A DNA stretch of 64,000 nt from Streptomyces sp. SID8374 (GTDB taxonomy: Bacteria > Actinomycetota > Actinomycetes > Streptomycetales > Streptomycetaceae). This document shows positions 50,920 to 59,443 of this stretch, piece after piece (positions within the stretch are counted from its first letter, which is position 1; every line of letters starts with the position of its first letter). The translations under genes were made by a program, and so were the position numbers. The notes under the pieces were generated by a model that saw only the letters and a list, made by a program, of their open reading frames with translations, did not search any database and was not told where the DNA came from. The stretch covers positions 1,116,001 to 1,180,000 of the forward strand of contig NZ_WWGH01000002.1 of NCBI RefSeq assembly GCF_009865135.1, read 5' to 3'.

Positions 50920-51507
50920 TCAGGTGTCGCAGTCGGCCGTGGCCCGTGCGGCGGCGATTCCGCAGGCCCAGCCGGGGGCCCGTCCGGTGCCGGGCGGGGT
51001 GATGCGGGTGGCGTCGACACCGCTGGTGTGCAGGAGCCAGGAGATGAGGGAGTTGGAGTTCCACATGTCACCGCTCCCGAAGGCGTCGCGTCCCCAGGTC
51101 AGGGCGGGCACGGTGGAGACACGTGCGAGCAGGCTCCGCGCACCGTCCGGAGTGAGGGCGAACTGCCGGGGTGCGCCGACCGCCAGGTCGCGGTCGGGCA
51201 GGACGCCCTCCGGCCAGCAGCGGACCTCGTAACGGAACAGGCGCCACCGCCCCAGCGGCCTCCACCCGACCGGGCCCGCCGCCACGACACCACGGGACGG
51301 AGAGGTCTGACCCCAGGCAGGGCCCATCTCGATGACGTGGCGTCCCCCGTCCGAGAACACCTCCAGGGCGGCATGGAACAGCGGCCGCGGTTCACGGTGT
51401 TCCCGGCGGGCCGCCAGCTCCTCCCACCACCGGCTCGTACGGACCACCACGCGCCCGCCGGCCCCGACGGGCAGCCACCAGAGCGCGGCGCTCGGCTCGG
51501 TCATCAC
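50920..51507 (-). CDS. Hypothetical protein (195 residues)
   Basis: I do not recognise a named family. The protein begins MMTEPSAALWWLPVGAGGR, has strand-rich blocks (HVIEMGPAWGQ, RWRLFRYEVRCWP) and a C-terminal motif DMWNSNSLISWLLHTSGVD followed by GRAPGWACGI. The WNSNS..SWLL motif resembles the active-site helix of papain-like NlpC/P60 or LRAT folds in which the Cys is normally next to Asn-Ser; here that position is Ser or Asn, so it may be inactive (inference). No signal peptide. GC-rich third codon positions support coding. Confidence 0.65.
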   Translation of the reverse strand: MMTEPSAALWWLPVGAGGRVVVRTSRWWEELAARREHREPRPLFHAALEVFSDGGRHVIEMGPAWGQTSPSRGVVAAGPVGWRPLGRWRLFRYEVRCWPEGVLPDRDLAVGAPRQFALTPDGARSLLARVSTVPALTWGRDAFGSGDMWNSNSLISWLLHTSGVDATRITPPGTGRAPGWACGIAAARATADCDT

Positions 51508-51596
51508 GGCTCCCAGGCGCGCGAGGTCTGCCGACGGGCCGGGCGGGACCGGCGGGCGGAGGCCGAGTAGGTTCAGCGGGCGGAGGCGGGGTGAGG

Positions 51597-51956
51597 TCAG
51601 TGGTCGGAGTAGCTGAAGTCGCCCATGGTCCAGGCGCTGACGTCCTCGATCGCCACGCGGTACATCCCGCCCGTCTCCGGGATCCCCACGGAGCCCTGGA
51701 GGATGCGCGCCACATGGAAGTGCAGATGTGTGGGCGGCCCCTCCTTGCGCGATGCGGCGGTGAAGGCGGCGGAGAACTCGCTCAGCTGGGAAGAGTCCGC
51801 CAGGACCTCCGAGACCCGCTGCCTCCAGACGGCCTCGGGGGCCAGCCGGCCGGTGATGACGGCACCCCCGGCGACGACGGTCAGCGACATCTGGTTGCTG
51901 TTTCCGGACTCGACCAGGGCGGCCACATCAACGAGCAACTCGTCAGGCTTCGACAT
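51597..51956 (-). CDS. Hypothetical protein, possibly GvpU-like (119 residues)
   Basis: Begins MSKPDELLVDVAALVESGN, then a strand-rich stretch (LTVVAGGAVITGRLAP) and ends THLHFHVARI...MYRVAIEDVSAWTMGDFSYS. The start resembles gas-vesicle accessory GvpU in my memory, but no gas vesicle genes are in the window, so this is a weak assignment. ATG 51956 has no ribosome binding site; TAGAAT eight bases upstream on the minus strand fits a leaderless -10. Confidence 0.65.
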   Translation of the reverse strand: MSKPDELLVDVAALVESGNSNQMSLTVVAGGAVITGRLAPEAVWRQRVSEVLADSSQLSEFSAAFTAASRKEGPPTHLHFHVARILQGSVGIPETGGMYRVAIEDVSAWTMGDFSYSDH

Positions 51957-52048
51957 GGAACCCGATTCTAGTCGCCAGTTCCCCGGTTTCGCGGAGGGGC
52001 CCCGGACGCACACTCCGGGACCCCCGGCCTTCTTCGATGGATCAAAGG

Positions 52049-52339
52049 TCACCGCAGGGCGGCGGCCAGCTTCGCGATGGGAGGGTTGCGCAGTGCGGCG
52101 GGGCTTTCGTCGGTGACGGAGATCCGCCGGTCCGGGTTGGCCCAGCTCGTCGTCGCCTCGGTCCGCTCGCCCGTCGCCTCGATCCGACGGTCCTGCAAGC
52201 GCGCCATGAGCAACGCCGAAGCGGGGTCCTTGACCTGTGGTTTCTGCACGGGAGCCGTGGGCGACTCGGCCATCGCCGCGCCGCCCTCGACCAGGGGCAC
52301 GGACAGCGCGAGTGCGACGGCGAGGGCTATGCGCCGCAT
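52049..52339 (-). CDS. Small secreted hypothetical protein (96 residues)
   Basis: Starts MRRIALAVALALSVPLVEGG with a signal peptide cleaved near AAMAES; the mature part is polar and lacks cysteine or a named motif. ATG 52339 has no strong ribosome binding site, so confidence is limited. Located between a GvpU-like gene and the GAP1 gene, all on the minus strand. Confidence 0.5.
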   Translation of the reverse strand: MRRIALAVALALSVPLVEGGAAMAESPTAPVQKPQVKDPASALLMARLQDRRIEATGERTEATTSWANPDRRISVTDESPAALRNPPIAKLAAALR

Positions 52340-52400
52340 CCGAGAGGGCGACGGCAGGGGCTGCCGCTCCTCCTGTGCTGATGGTGTGTGGTGCCGACGC

Positions 52401-54836
52401 TCAGCCCCGCCGCACCCGCCCCGCGATCCGCCGCCCCAGGCGGCCCAGCGCGCGCGACCGGTTCCAGTCGCGGAAGGCGTTGGCCCGGCCGCTGCTGCCC
52501 GTCCGGCCCACCGTCTCCTCCACCTCCGCCACGGCCTCCGCCGTCATCCCGCGCACCGCCGGGCGCAGCACCTCCTCCAGGAGGGCGGCGGCCGTGGTCG
52601 TCCAGGCGGGGCCCGCGTGCGGGTGGGCGGTCCAGTGGGTGAAGCAGTCGGCCGCGTAGGCGGGGTGGGTGCGGAGGCGGGCGCGGGTCGGCTCGGCGCG
52701 GGCCGCGCGGTCGTAGGCGGCGATCAGGTCGGCGTCGTCGCTCCGGACGAAGGCGTACAGCTCCGCCCCGGGCCGGTCCGGGGCCAGCAGGCGTTCCACC
52801 AGGGCGGTGAACGCCCGCTCCTGGACGGCTGGTTCGAGCGGGGCGGCCCGGTCGCGCAGCGTGCGGACCTGCTCCGCCCAGCCGGGCTCCGGCGCTCCTG
52901 TGCGCAGGTCGCGGCAGAGGTCCAGGAGCTGGAGCGCGGCCCGTTCCCGGCCGCCGATCTCCTGTGGGAAGCCTTGCAGCAGGTCGTGGGCGAGCGCGGT
53001 GGCCTCCTCCGTCTCTGCCGGGGCGCCGAGCGCCGCGTCGACCAGGCGGGCCCACGTACCGGCCGCCCGGTGCGCGTCCGAGGTCGCCGCCTCCAGCAGC
53101 AGCCGGGCCTCCTCCACCGTGGGCGCGCGGTCCTCCCAGACCAGGCCCACCGCCGTCCGCAGGACCAGGGGCTCGGCGAAGGGGGAGAGGCCGGCCGCCC
53201 GCAGGACCCGGTGCCAGACCGCCGTACGGTCCCGGCCCAGCGTGGTCATCGCGCCCGGCACCTCGGCACACATCCGCAGGTGCGGCAGGGCCTGCGTCCC
53301 GGTGAACGGCAGCGCGACCCGCTCCAGGAACCGGGCCACCGCGCCCGGGTCCTCGGGCGCGATCCGGTCCAGCGCGCCGAGCAACGCCGTCCGTACGTCG
53401 AACTGCTCGTCCAGCAGCTCAAGAAGGGCCGGGGCGAAGACAGGTGCCCCTTCGGCCCCGTCCGCCTCCGCCAGGATCGTCCGGGCCAGCCGGTCGACGA
53501 CCTCCGGCAGCACCTCCGTACCGTCCACACCCAACAGCCGTGCTACCCGCAGCAGTTGTACGGTGCGTGCGACCGGGCGCGCACCGCCCGCACCGCTCTC
53601 CAGCTCGGCCAGGATCTCCGGGCCGAGCGCCCCGGCGATCGCCTCCCCGTCCGGGCCCGTGAACGCGTCCCGGCGCGGCAGCTCCAGCGAGCCGTTCCCG
53701 CCCCGCACCGCCTCCGTCACCAGCATCGCGGCGAGCGGCGCGGTGACCGAGGCCGGGCACCGCCCGTCCAGCGCGCCGAACAGCCGCCCCACCGCGTCGA
53801 ATTCGGAGCCCGTACGGTCATCGATACCCGGCGAGGTCAGCGCCTCCACCAACTGGCCGATCCGCTTCGCGTCCAGCGCGTACGGCCGCTCCGCCGCCCA
53901 ACCGGCCGCCGCCGCCCGCTCGTCGGGCCCGAGCGTGACCCCGGCGCACAGTGCGATCACCGCCAACGGCCCGGCGGCGAACGGGTCCCCGGGCAGCCCG
54001 CGCGCCTCTTCGAACAGCTCCGGCGCCCGGCTCCGCCACACCCGCGCCGCCGTCCGCGCCCATACGTCCGCCGTGGCGTCCACCGGGGGCCGGTCCGCGC
54101 ACACATGGACCCGCAGCCCCGCCTCCCGCGCCGCCGCCGCGTCCTCGGGCAGCACCCCCACCACCCGCAGCGCCGAACTCCCCGGCCGCCGCGTGTACGT
54201 GGTGAACGTCAGCCGCTCCACGCTCTCCCTCGGCAGCGCCACCGCCGCCAGCCCCAGCCAGCGCGCCACATCCGCGCACTGCCTCTCCGCCAGCACCACC
54301 GGCCCGCCCGCAGGGGCCTCCTCCTCGCTCGCCCGGCGCAGATCGGCGAGGACGGCCGCCAGCCAGGGGCCGCGCGAGACGGCGAAGTCGTCGAGACCCT
54401 CCCGTACGGGGGCGGGGCCCGGCGGCAACGTGCCGAGCGGGTCGGGCAGCGCGCCGCCGACCGGTGTCGCGGAGACCCAGTGCGGCGACCGCCACGCCTC
54501 CACCGGCAGCCGGTCGCCCGGCAGCGGCACGCCTGCCGGTATGTGCACCGCGTGCGTGTGGAACCGGACCGGCGCCGTGCCCTCGCCGCGCGCCGGAGCC
54601 GTGCGCCCGACCAGGCGGCTGCCGTCGGAGAGCACGGTGTACGTGAACGCCTGCGGGAGGGAGCGGAGTTCGGCGTCCGTGGGCCGGTGCGAGGCCCCGT
54701 CGGGGAGTGTGTATCCGACCAGCGGTTCCATCTCGGCGAGCAGCGCCGCCGACACCCCCGGCCCGACCGCCGTGAACCGGCCCGTCGACTCTTCCCCCGG
54801 CGCGGCGGAGATGTGGTGCACCTGTGCAAGGCTCAT
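52401..54836 (-). CDS. GTPase-associated protein 1-like (GAP1-N2/GAP1-M) protein
   Basis: The 811-residue product begins MSLAQVHHISAAPGEESTGR and runs through GPGVSAALLAEMEPLVGYT, RPTDAELRSLPQAFTYTVLS and FHTHAVHIPAGVPL, WRSPHW, which I recognise as the N-terminal domain (GAP1-N2) and following modules of GTPase-associated protein 1 found in predicted NTP-dependent conflict systems. The rest is alpha-helical and Leu/Ala/Arg-rich with no membrane segment. The usual companions (double GTPase, TRAF-like, GASH) are absent from the neighbourhood here. ATG 54836 has GAGGG eight bases upstream. A role in immunity is family inference only. Confidence 0.75.
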   Translation of the reverse strand: MSLAQVHHISAAPGEESTGRFTAVGPGVSAALLAEMEPLVGYTLPDGASHRPTDAELRSLPQAFTYTVLSDGSRLVGRTAPARGEGTAPVRFHTHAVHIPAGVPLPGDRLPVEAWRSPHWVSATPVGGALPDPLGTLPPGPAPVREGLDDFAVSRGPWLAAVLADLRRASEEEAPAGGPVVLAERQCADVARWLGLAAVALPRESVERLTFTTYTRRPGSSALRVVGVLPEDAAAAREAGLRVHVCADRPPVDATADVWARTAARVWRSRAPELFEEARGLPGDPFAAGPLAVIALCAGVTLGPDERAAAAGWAAERPYALDAKRIGQLVEALTSPGIDDRTGSEFDAVGRLFGALDGRCPASVTAPLAAMLVTEAVRGGNGSLELPRRDAFTGPDGEAIAGALGPEILAELESGAGGARPVARTVQLLRVARLLGVDGTEVLPEVVDRLARTILAEADGAEGAPVFAPALLELLDEQFDVRTALLGALDRIAPEDPGAVARFLERVALPFTGTQALPHLRMCAEVPGAMTTLGRDRTAVWHRVLRAAGLSPFAEPLVLRTAVGLVWEDRAPTVEEARLLLEAATSDAHRAAGTWARLVDAALGAPAETEEATALAHDLLQGFPQEIGGRERAALQLLDLCRDLRTGAPEPGWAEQVRTLRDRAAPLEPAVQERAFTALVERLLAPDRPGAELYAFVRSDDADLIAAYDRAARAEPTRARLRTHPAYAADCFTHWTAHPHAGPAWTTTAAALLEEVLRPAVRGMTAEAVAEVEETVGRTGSSGRANAFRDWNRSRALGRLGRRIAGRVRRG

Positions 54837-55109
54837 CTGTCGGCCCTCTTCGTCCTGCCGCGACCGGTCCCCGTTCCACCCACCCACGCGACCGGGTCGG
54901 GGGAGAAGTCCACGGCCGCGGGGGCGACGTTATCAAGGACGGGGGCGGTCTCCCTACGCTGCGTCAGGTGCTGGCCTGAAGGCCGTTCCCCGATCGGCGA
55001 GGGCCACGGGCTGGTGGCCGCCGCCGACGAGGAGACCCACGGGCTGCTGATGTCGATGATCCGCCGCTGACGCCGCCCACCGCCGTTCTCCCGTTCCCCT
55101 GGCGTGACG
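54837..55109. other. Intergenic stretch upstream of the GAP1 gene, with a coding-like fragment
   Basis: No intact gene. On the + strand a frame ending at 55070 reads IGEGHGLVAAADEETHGLLM then SMIRR with codons typical of the organism, but no start codon precedes it before a non-coding region, so it may be the tail of a lost gene. The GAP1 promoter must lie here. Confidence 0.3.
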
Positions 55110-55140
55110 GAGGGGCGGCGGCCACCGGCCGCCGCCCCTC
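55110..55140. terminator. Terminator after the PA14/DUF1080 gene
   Basis: GAGGGGCGGCGGCC (55110-55123) pairs with GGCCGCCGCCCCTC (55127-55140), 14 perfect base pairs and an ACC loop, 15 bases past the stop of the minus-strand gene. Confidence 0.88.
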
Positions 55141-55155
55141 TCCTGGACCGCCGCC

Positions 55156-58100
55156 CTACGTCAGCGGCTCCACCCACACGTTCCGGTAGCGGATCTTGCT
55201 GCCGTGGTCCTGGAGCTTGATCGCGCCCGCCGTCGCGGCCTCGGCCGCTCCGCCGCCGGTCGGGCCGTCGACCGCCACGTCGTCGTGGACGGTGACGCCG
55301 TTCCAGACGACGCTGATCCTGGCGTCCTCCGTCTTGTTGCCCGATGAGTCGAAGCGGGCGGCGCGGAAGGTGATGTCGTACGTCTGCCAGGTCTCCGGCG
55401 CGGTGGCCGCGTTCACGTCCGGGGCCTTCTTCGTGTAGATCGCCCCGGCCTCGTTGTCGGCGAGCGTGTCGTCACCGTACGAGTCCAGGATCTGCACCTC
55501 GTACCGCTCCTGGAGGTAGACCCCGCTGTTGGCCCGGTCCTGGCCGGTCACGTCCGGCGGGAGGTTCGGCAGCCAGAACTCCACGTGGACACGGAAGTCC
55601 TCGAACCCCTGCTTCGTGCGCAGATCGCCGTTGTTGATCTCCATCTCCCCGCCGCTCACCGGCCATTCGGGGGTGCGCCCGTCCGGGTGCTGCCAGGCCG
55701 CCTGGGTCGTGCCGTCGAAGAGCGGGATGCGGGCGCCCTTCGGGTGGACGGCGATCATGTCGAGGTTCACATGGCCGGTGTCGCCGCTGTCGACGGAGTA
55801 CGTGATGGTGTTGTGGCCCTCGTCCAGCTCCAGTTGCTCGTTCTTCGTCGCCCAGGTCTTCCAGTCGGTGGTGGAGGCCAGGCTCGTCTGCCGGACCTTC
55901 GTACCGTTGACATGGACGCTGATCGTCTTGGTGCCGGGGGCCGGATTCGGGCCGTTGGAGTAGCGCAGGCCGACGTCGTACGTCCCCGCCTTCCCGGTCC
56001 GCACGTCGAAGGTGACCGCCGCGCCCTCGTTGCCGAAGTCGTCGACGAAGCCGCCGCCCGAGTAGCCCGCGTGCTCGGTGTCGACGCCCGCGCCGCCGGT
56101 GAGGGTGCCTTCCTCCGCCTCGTACAGGGTGGGCAAAGGCTGGTCACCGGGAAGGGAGTTGAGCGTGTACCAGGCCTCCGTGGACCACAGCTCCGTGCCG
56201 CTCGCTGAGGAGAAGGGGCGCGGGGAGCGGACGTGGACGACGCGGTTCGGCTTGAGACCGGGAAGGGCGAGCGTGACCTTCTTGCCGTCCTCGGAGAGCG
56301 TCGCCGAGCTGACCGTGAGGGCCTCCTCGTCGATCTTGGGGCCGCCGTAGGCGGGGGTGGGCGCGTACGTCCACTGCTCCACCTGGTAGCTCTCGGCGAG
56401 CTTCGCCGCCGTCTCCTCCGAGAGCGGCTCGGTGTACTCCAGCTCGAAGCCACCGGGCTTGGCCCGCATCGCCAGGATGTCGAACGCCTTGTCCCCGCTG
56501 GGGGAGAGCTTCTGGAGCCCGTACGTCAGCTTGCCCTCCTGGCCCCAGTTGCCGCCCGCGCCGAGCCCGCCCGCGTAGATCGCGCCGTCCGGGCCCATGC
56601 TGATCCGGTTGACGCCCGCCTCCAGGCCCTGGGTGAAGCGGAAGACCGCGCCCTGGTACTCGCCGTCGACCTTCTCCAGGTAGGCACGTTGGATGCCGCC
56701 GTACGTCACGTCCCCGAACAGCATCTGCCCGGCGAACCGGCCCTCAGTCAACTGGAGAGGAGTGGAAGGAGAGTTGGCTATCTCGTTCTGCGGGAGCCAG
56801 AGCACCGGCTTGGTGACCGGCTTCGTGTCGAAGGGGCCCGACGGGTTGGTGAAGTGGTTGAAGAAGCGGTCCTGCTTGACGTGGAGCAGCTTCGAGGACG
56901 GCAGCCAGCCGCCCTGGTTGTCCAGGACGAACAGGTCGTCGTCCGGGCCCCAGCCGATGCCGTTGGGCGTCCGCAGGCCACCGGCGATGTAGTCGACCTT
57001 GCCGGTCTCCTTGTTCACCTTGATCGTCGTGCCGCGGTTCTGGGCCGGCTGCGGGTTCGTCGTCGCGCCGCCGTAGTCGATCGCCACGGACAGGTTCAGG
57101 TAGAAGTAGCCGTCCCGGTAGAGCAGGCCGAAGGCGAACTCGTGGAAGTTGCCGCCGTACGGCCACGTCGCCACGGTCCGCTGCTCGTCGGTGACGTCGT
57201 CGCCGTCGGTGTCGGTCAGCTCGGTCAGCTTGTGCTTCTGCGAGACGTAGAGCTTGCCGTCGACGGCCTTGATGCCCATGGGCTCCTTGAGCCCCTCGGC
57301 CACCTTCTTCGCCTTCACCTTGTCCGGACCGGTCTCGCCCTGGACGTCGTCGAGGAGGTAGACCTCCCCGGTCTCGTTGTCCGTACCGCCCCAGGTCGTC
57401 ACCGCGAGGCGGCCGTCCGGCAGCCAGTCCATCGCGGAGACCTGCGGCTCGAAGCCCGCCGGGCGCAGATCGGTGAGCGCGTAGTCCGGGTGCGTCTCGG
57501 TCAGCGGCAGCCCGTCGCCGGGGGAGTCGAGGGCGCCCTCGCACTCCTTGCGGCCCGGCGCCGTCACCCGTACGACGTCGGCGTCCGTGGAGAGCACGGA
57601 GTTCGGTACGACGGCGAAGTCACCGGCGCCCGGCGGCTGCCAGGCGAGCGTGACCTGCTGGCCGCCGGTGCGGTCGAAGTGGTCGATACGCAGCGAGTGG
57701 TAGCCCGCCGTGAGGGTGACCGTGCCGTCCTTCGGGTCGGCGCCGTGCAACCCGTCGTGGTCGATGACGAGTTGGTCGTCGAGGAACAGCCGCGACCCGT
57801 CGTCGCTGGTGAGCCGGAACGTGTACGAACCGTCCTCGGGCACATTGATGTTGCCCGTCACCTGGGAGACGAAGCGGTCCTCGAAGCCGAAGTCGTCCGC
57901 CGAGTCCCAGTCGATCTGCGGCATCAGCTTGTCGACGTTGGGCGTCTGGCCCGCCTTGATGTCGCACAGCTCGTCCAGGGGCACCTGCACATCGAAGACG
58001 CGCAGGGTCACCCCCGGTTCCTGCGGGGGGAGTTCGGCCGGGGCCGCCGGTGCGGCGGTGGCCGGGACGGCGGCGAAGGCGCCGATGAGGAACGAGGCGG

Positions 58101-58185
58101 CCACCAGGCCGGTGAGGTGCCTGCGGAGCGGTCGGTGCCGCGATGCGGATGGTCTGCGGAAGGGGTGGAACGGCCGTGGATGCAT
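55156..58185 (-). CDS. Secreted multidomain PA14 / sugar-dehydrogenase-like / CBM / DUF1080 protein
   Basis: A 1009-residue exported protein. Signal peptide (hydrophobic stretch about 24-45, cleavage near ATAAPA); PA14 domain (about 60-190: SDDGSRLFLDDQLVIDHDG, then HSLRIDHF); a PQQ-glucose-dehydrogenase-like six-bladed propeller (about 235-560: MDWLPDGRLAVTTWGG, GLRTPNGIGWGPDDDLFV, ISMGPDGAIYAGGLG); a fibronectin-like linker; a CBM6/35-type domain (about 700-830: YEAEEGTLTGGAG, HAGYSGGGFVDDF); and C-terminal DUF1080 (about 840-1005: PLFDGTTQAAWQHPDG, NSGVYLQERYEVQILDSYGD), a laminarinase-like fold of glycoside hydrolases acting on 3-keto sugars. Likely a carbohydrate-oxidising or binding enzyme. 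AGGAGG precedes ATG 58185. Confidence 0.88.
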   Translation of the reverse strand: MHPRPFHPFRRPSASRHRPLRRHLTGLVAASFLIGAFAAVPATAAPAAPAELPPQEPGVTLRVFDVQVPLDELCDIKAGQTPNVDKLMPQIDWDSADDFGFEDRFVSQVTGNINVPEDGSYTFRLTSDDGSRLFLDDQLVIDHDGLHGADPKDGTVTLTAGYHSLRIDHFDRTGGQQVTLAWQPPGAGDFAVVPNSVLSTDADVVRVTAPGRKECEGALDSPGDGLPLTETHPDYALTDLRPAGFEPQVSAMDWLPDGRLAVTTWGGTDNETGEVYLLDDVQGETGPDKVKAKKVAEGLKEPMGIKAVDGKLYVSQKHKLTELTDTDGDDVTDEQRTVATWPYGGNFHEFAFGLLYRDGYFYLNLSVAIDYGGATTNPQPAQNRGTTIKVNKETGKVDYIAGGLRTPNGIGWGPDDDLFVLDNQGGWLPSSKLLHVKQDRFFNHFTNPSGPFDTKPVTKPVLWLPQNEIANSPSTPLQLTEGRFAGQMLFGDVTYGGIQRAYLEKVDGEYQGAVFRFTQGLEAGVNRISMGPDGAIYAGGLGAGGNWGQEGKLTYGLQKLSPSGDKAFDILAMRAKPGGFELEYTEPLSEETAAKLAESYQVEQWTYAPTPAYGGPKIDEEALTVSSATLSEDGKKVTLALPGLKPNRVVHVRSPRPFSSASGTELWSTEAWYTLNSLPGDQPLPTLYEAEEGTLTGGAGVDTEHAGYSGGGFVDDFGNEGAAVTFDVRTGKAGTYDVGLRYSNGPNPAPGTKTISVHVNGTKVRQTSLASTTDWKTWATKNEQLELDEGHNTITYSVDSGDTGHVNLDMIAVHPKGARIPLFDGTTQAAWQHPDGRTPEWPVSGGEMEINNGDLRTKQGFEDFRVHVEFWLPNLPPDVTGQDRANSGVYLQERYEVQILDSYGDDTLADNEAGAIYTKKAPDVNAATAPETWQTYDITFRAARFDSSGNKTEDARISVVWNGVTVHDDVAVDGPTGGGAAEAATAGAIKLQDHGSKIRYRNVWVEPLT

Positions 58186-58466
58186 TCTTCCTCCTGGCCC
58201 CTCGCAGCGAGAGGCACGTCGCGGCGGTGGGTGGGGCCACCCGTCGCCCGGGGGTGAACGGTTCGGCTCGTGCGGGTCAGGCTGCGTGACCCCGCCGTAA
58301 CTCCGGCGGGTCGCGACCGAAACAGTAGGAGGCTTCTGCTGACGCCGTCCATACTTCGTCACCACTGTGTTCAAAGTTCGCCGGTCTTCGTGCAAAGGTC
58401 TGAACGTGGTGTGGCCTGAAAGTTTCTGTCGGTTTGTCAGCACCGGGTCCGTACTACGTTGGCGCC

Positions 58467-59309
58467 ATGAACGAAGTGAGGCTCTCCGCCGGTGTGATCG
58501 CGTACGAGGACAGCGGTGGCGACGGACCCGTGGTGGTCCTCCTGCACGGTGTCGCCATGGACGGTTCGCTCTGGCGCCATGTCGTCGCCGGGCTCGGCGA
58601 CGGGGTCCGGTGCATCGTGCCGACCCTGCCGCTCGGCGGGCACCGGCGGCCGATGGAACCCGACGCGGACCTGACGGTGCTCGGCGTCGCCCGGCTGGTC
58701 GCGGAGTTCCTGGAGGCGCTCCAGCTGGACGGTGTGACCCTGGTGATGAACGACTGGGGCGGCGCCCAGGCCCTCGTCGCCGACGGGCGGGCCGACCGGA
58801 TCGGCCGGCTCGTCATCACGTCCTGCGAGGCGTTCGACAACTACCCGCCCGGACTGCCCGGCCGGAACCTGGCCACCCTCGCGAAGCTGCCCGGCGGGCT
58901 GGAGTTCGCCTTCACCCTGCTGAGGTCGAAGCGCGCCCGGCGGCTGCCCATGACCTGGGGGTGGATGAGCAAGCGGCCCGTGCCGGACGCCGTGATGGAC
59001 GGCTGGTTCCGGCCGCTGTGGGCCTCCAAGGAGATCCGCCGCGACCTGCGGACGTATGTGCTCGGCGTGCCGGACCGGGCCGAACTGCTGCGATGGGCCG
59101 ACCAGTTGCGCACCTTCGACCGCCCCGCCCTCGTCATCTGGGCCACCGAGGACCGCGTCATGCCCCTCGACCACGGACGTCGGCTCGCCGAACTCCTCCC
59201 GCAGGGGCGGCTGGTGGAGGTCGACGACAGCTACACGCTGCTCCCGGAGGACCGGCCGGACGCCCTCGTCGAACACCTCACCGCGTTCCTCGCGGAGACC
59301 GCCGCCTGA
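58467..59309 (+). CDS. Alpha/beta-hydrolase with Asp nucleophile (haloalkane dehalogenase / epoxide hydrolase-like)
   Basis: A 280-residue cytoplasmic hydrolase. Oxyanion motif LLHG (His27), then the nucleophile elbow MNDWGGAQAL with Asp96 in place of Ser, as in haloalkane dehalogenases and epoxide hydrolases (their HDWGG). A late acid lies in ATEDRVMP. Where the catalytic His should be, the sequence reads VDDSYTLLPED with Tyr near 256, so the base seems replaced. The ATG has no ribosome binding site; TACGTT six bases upstream with TTGTCA further back suggests a leaderless transcript. Substrate unknown. Confidence 0.8.
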   Translation: MNEVRLSAGVIAYEDSGGDGPVVVLLHGVAMDGSLWRHVVAGLGDGVRCIVPTLPLGGHRRPMEPDADLTVLGVARLVAEFLEALQLDGVTLVMNDWGGAQALVADGRADRIGRLVITSCEAFDNYPPGLPGRNLATLAKLPGGLEFAFTLLRSKRARRLPMTWGWMSKRPVPDAVMDGWFRPLWASKEIRRDLRTYVLGVPDRAELLRWADQLRTFDRPALVIWATEDRVMPLDHGRRLAELLPQGRLVEVDDSYTLLPEDRPDALVEHLTAFLAETAA

Positions 59310-59443
59310 CCGCCGAAGCCGCCCGTGTGCGGGCCCTGTCACGCATGTTCCGATGGGGCAACAGTCCCTGACCGTGCCGCTCCGGGCACACGCGGTGAAC
59401 CTATGATCGGCCACGGCGTCGAGGGAGAGCGGGGGAGAGCGCT

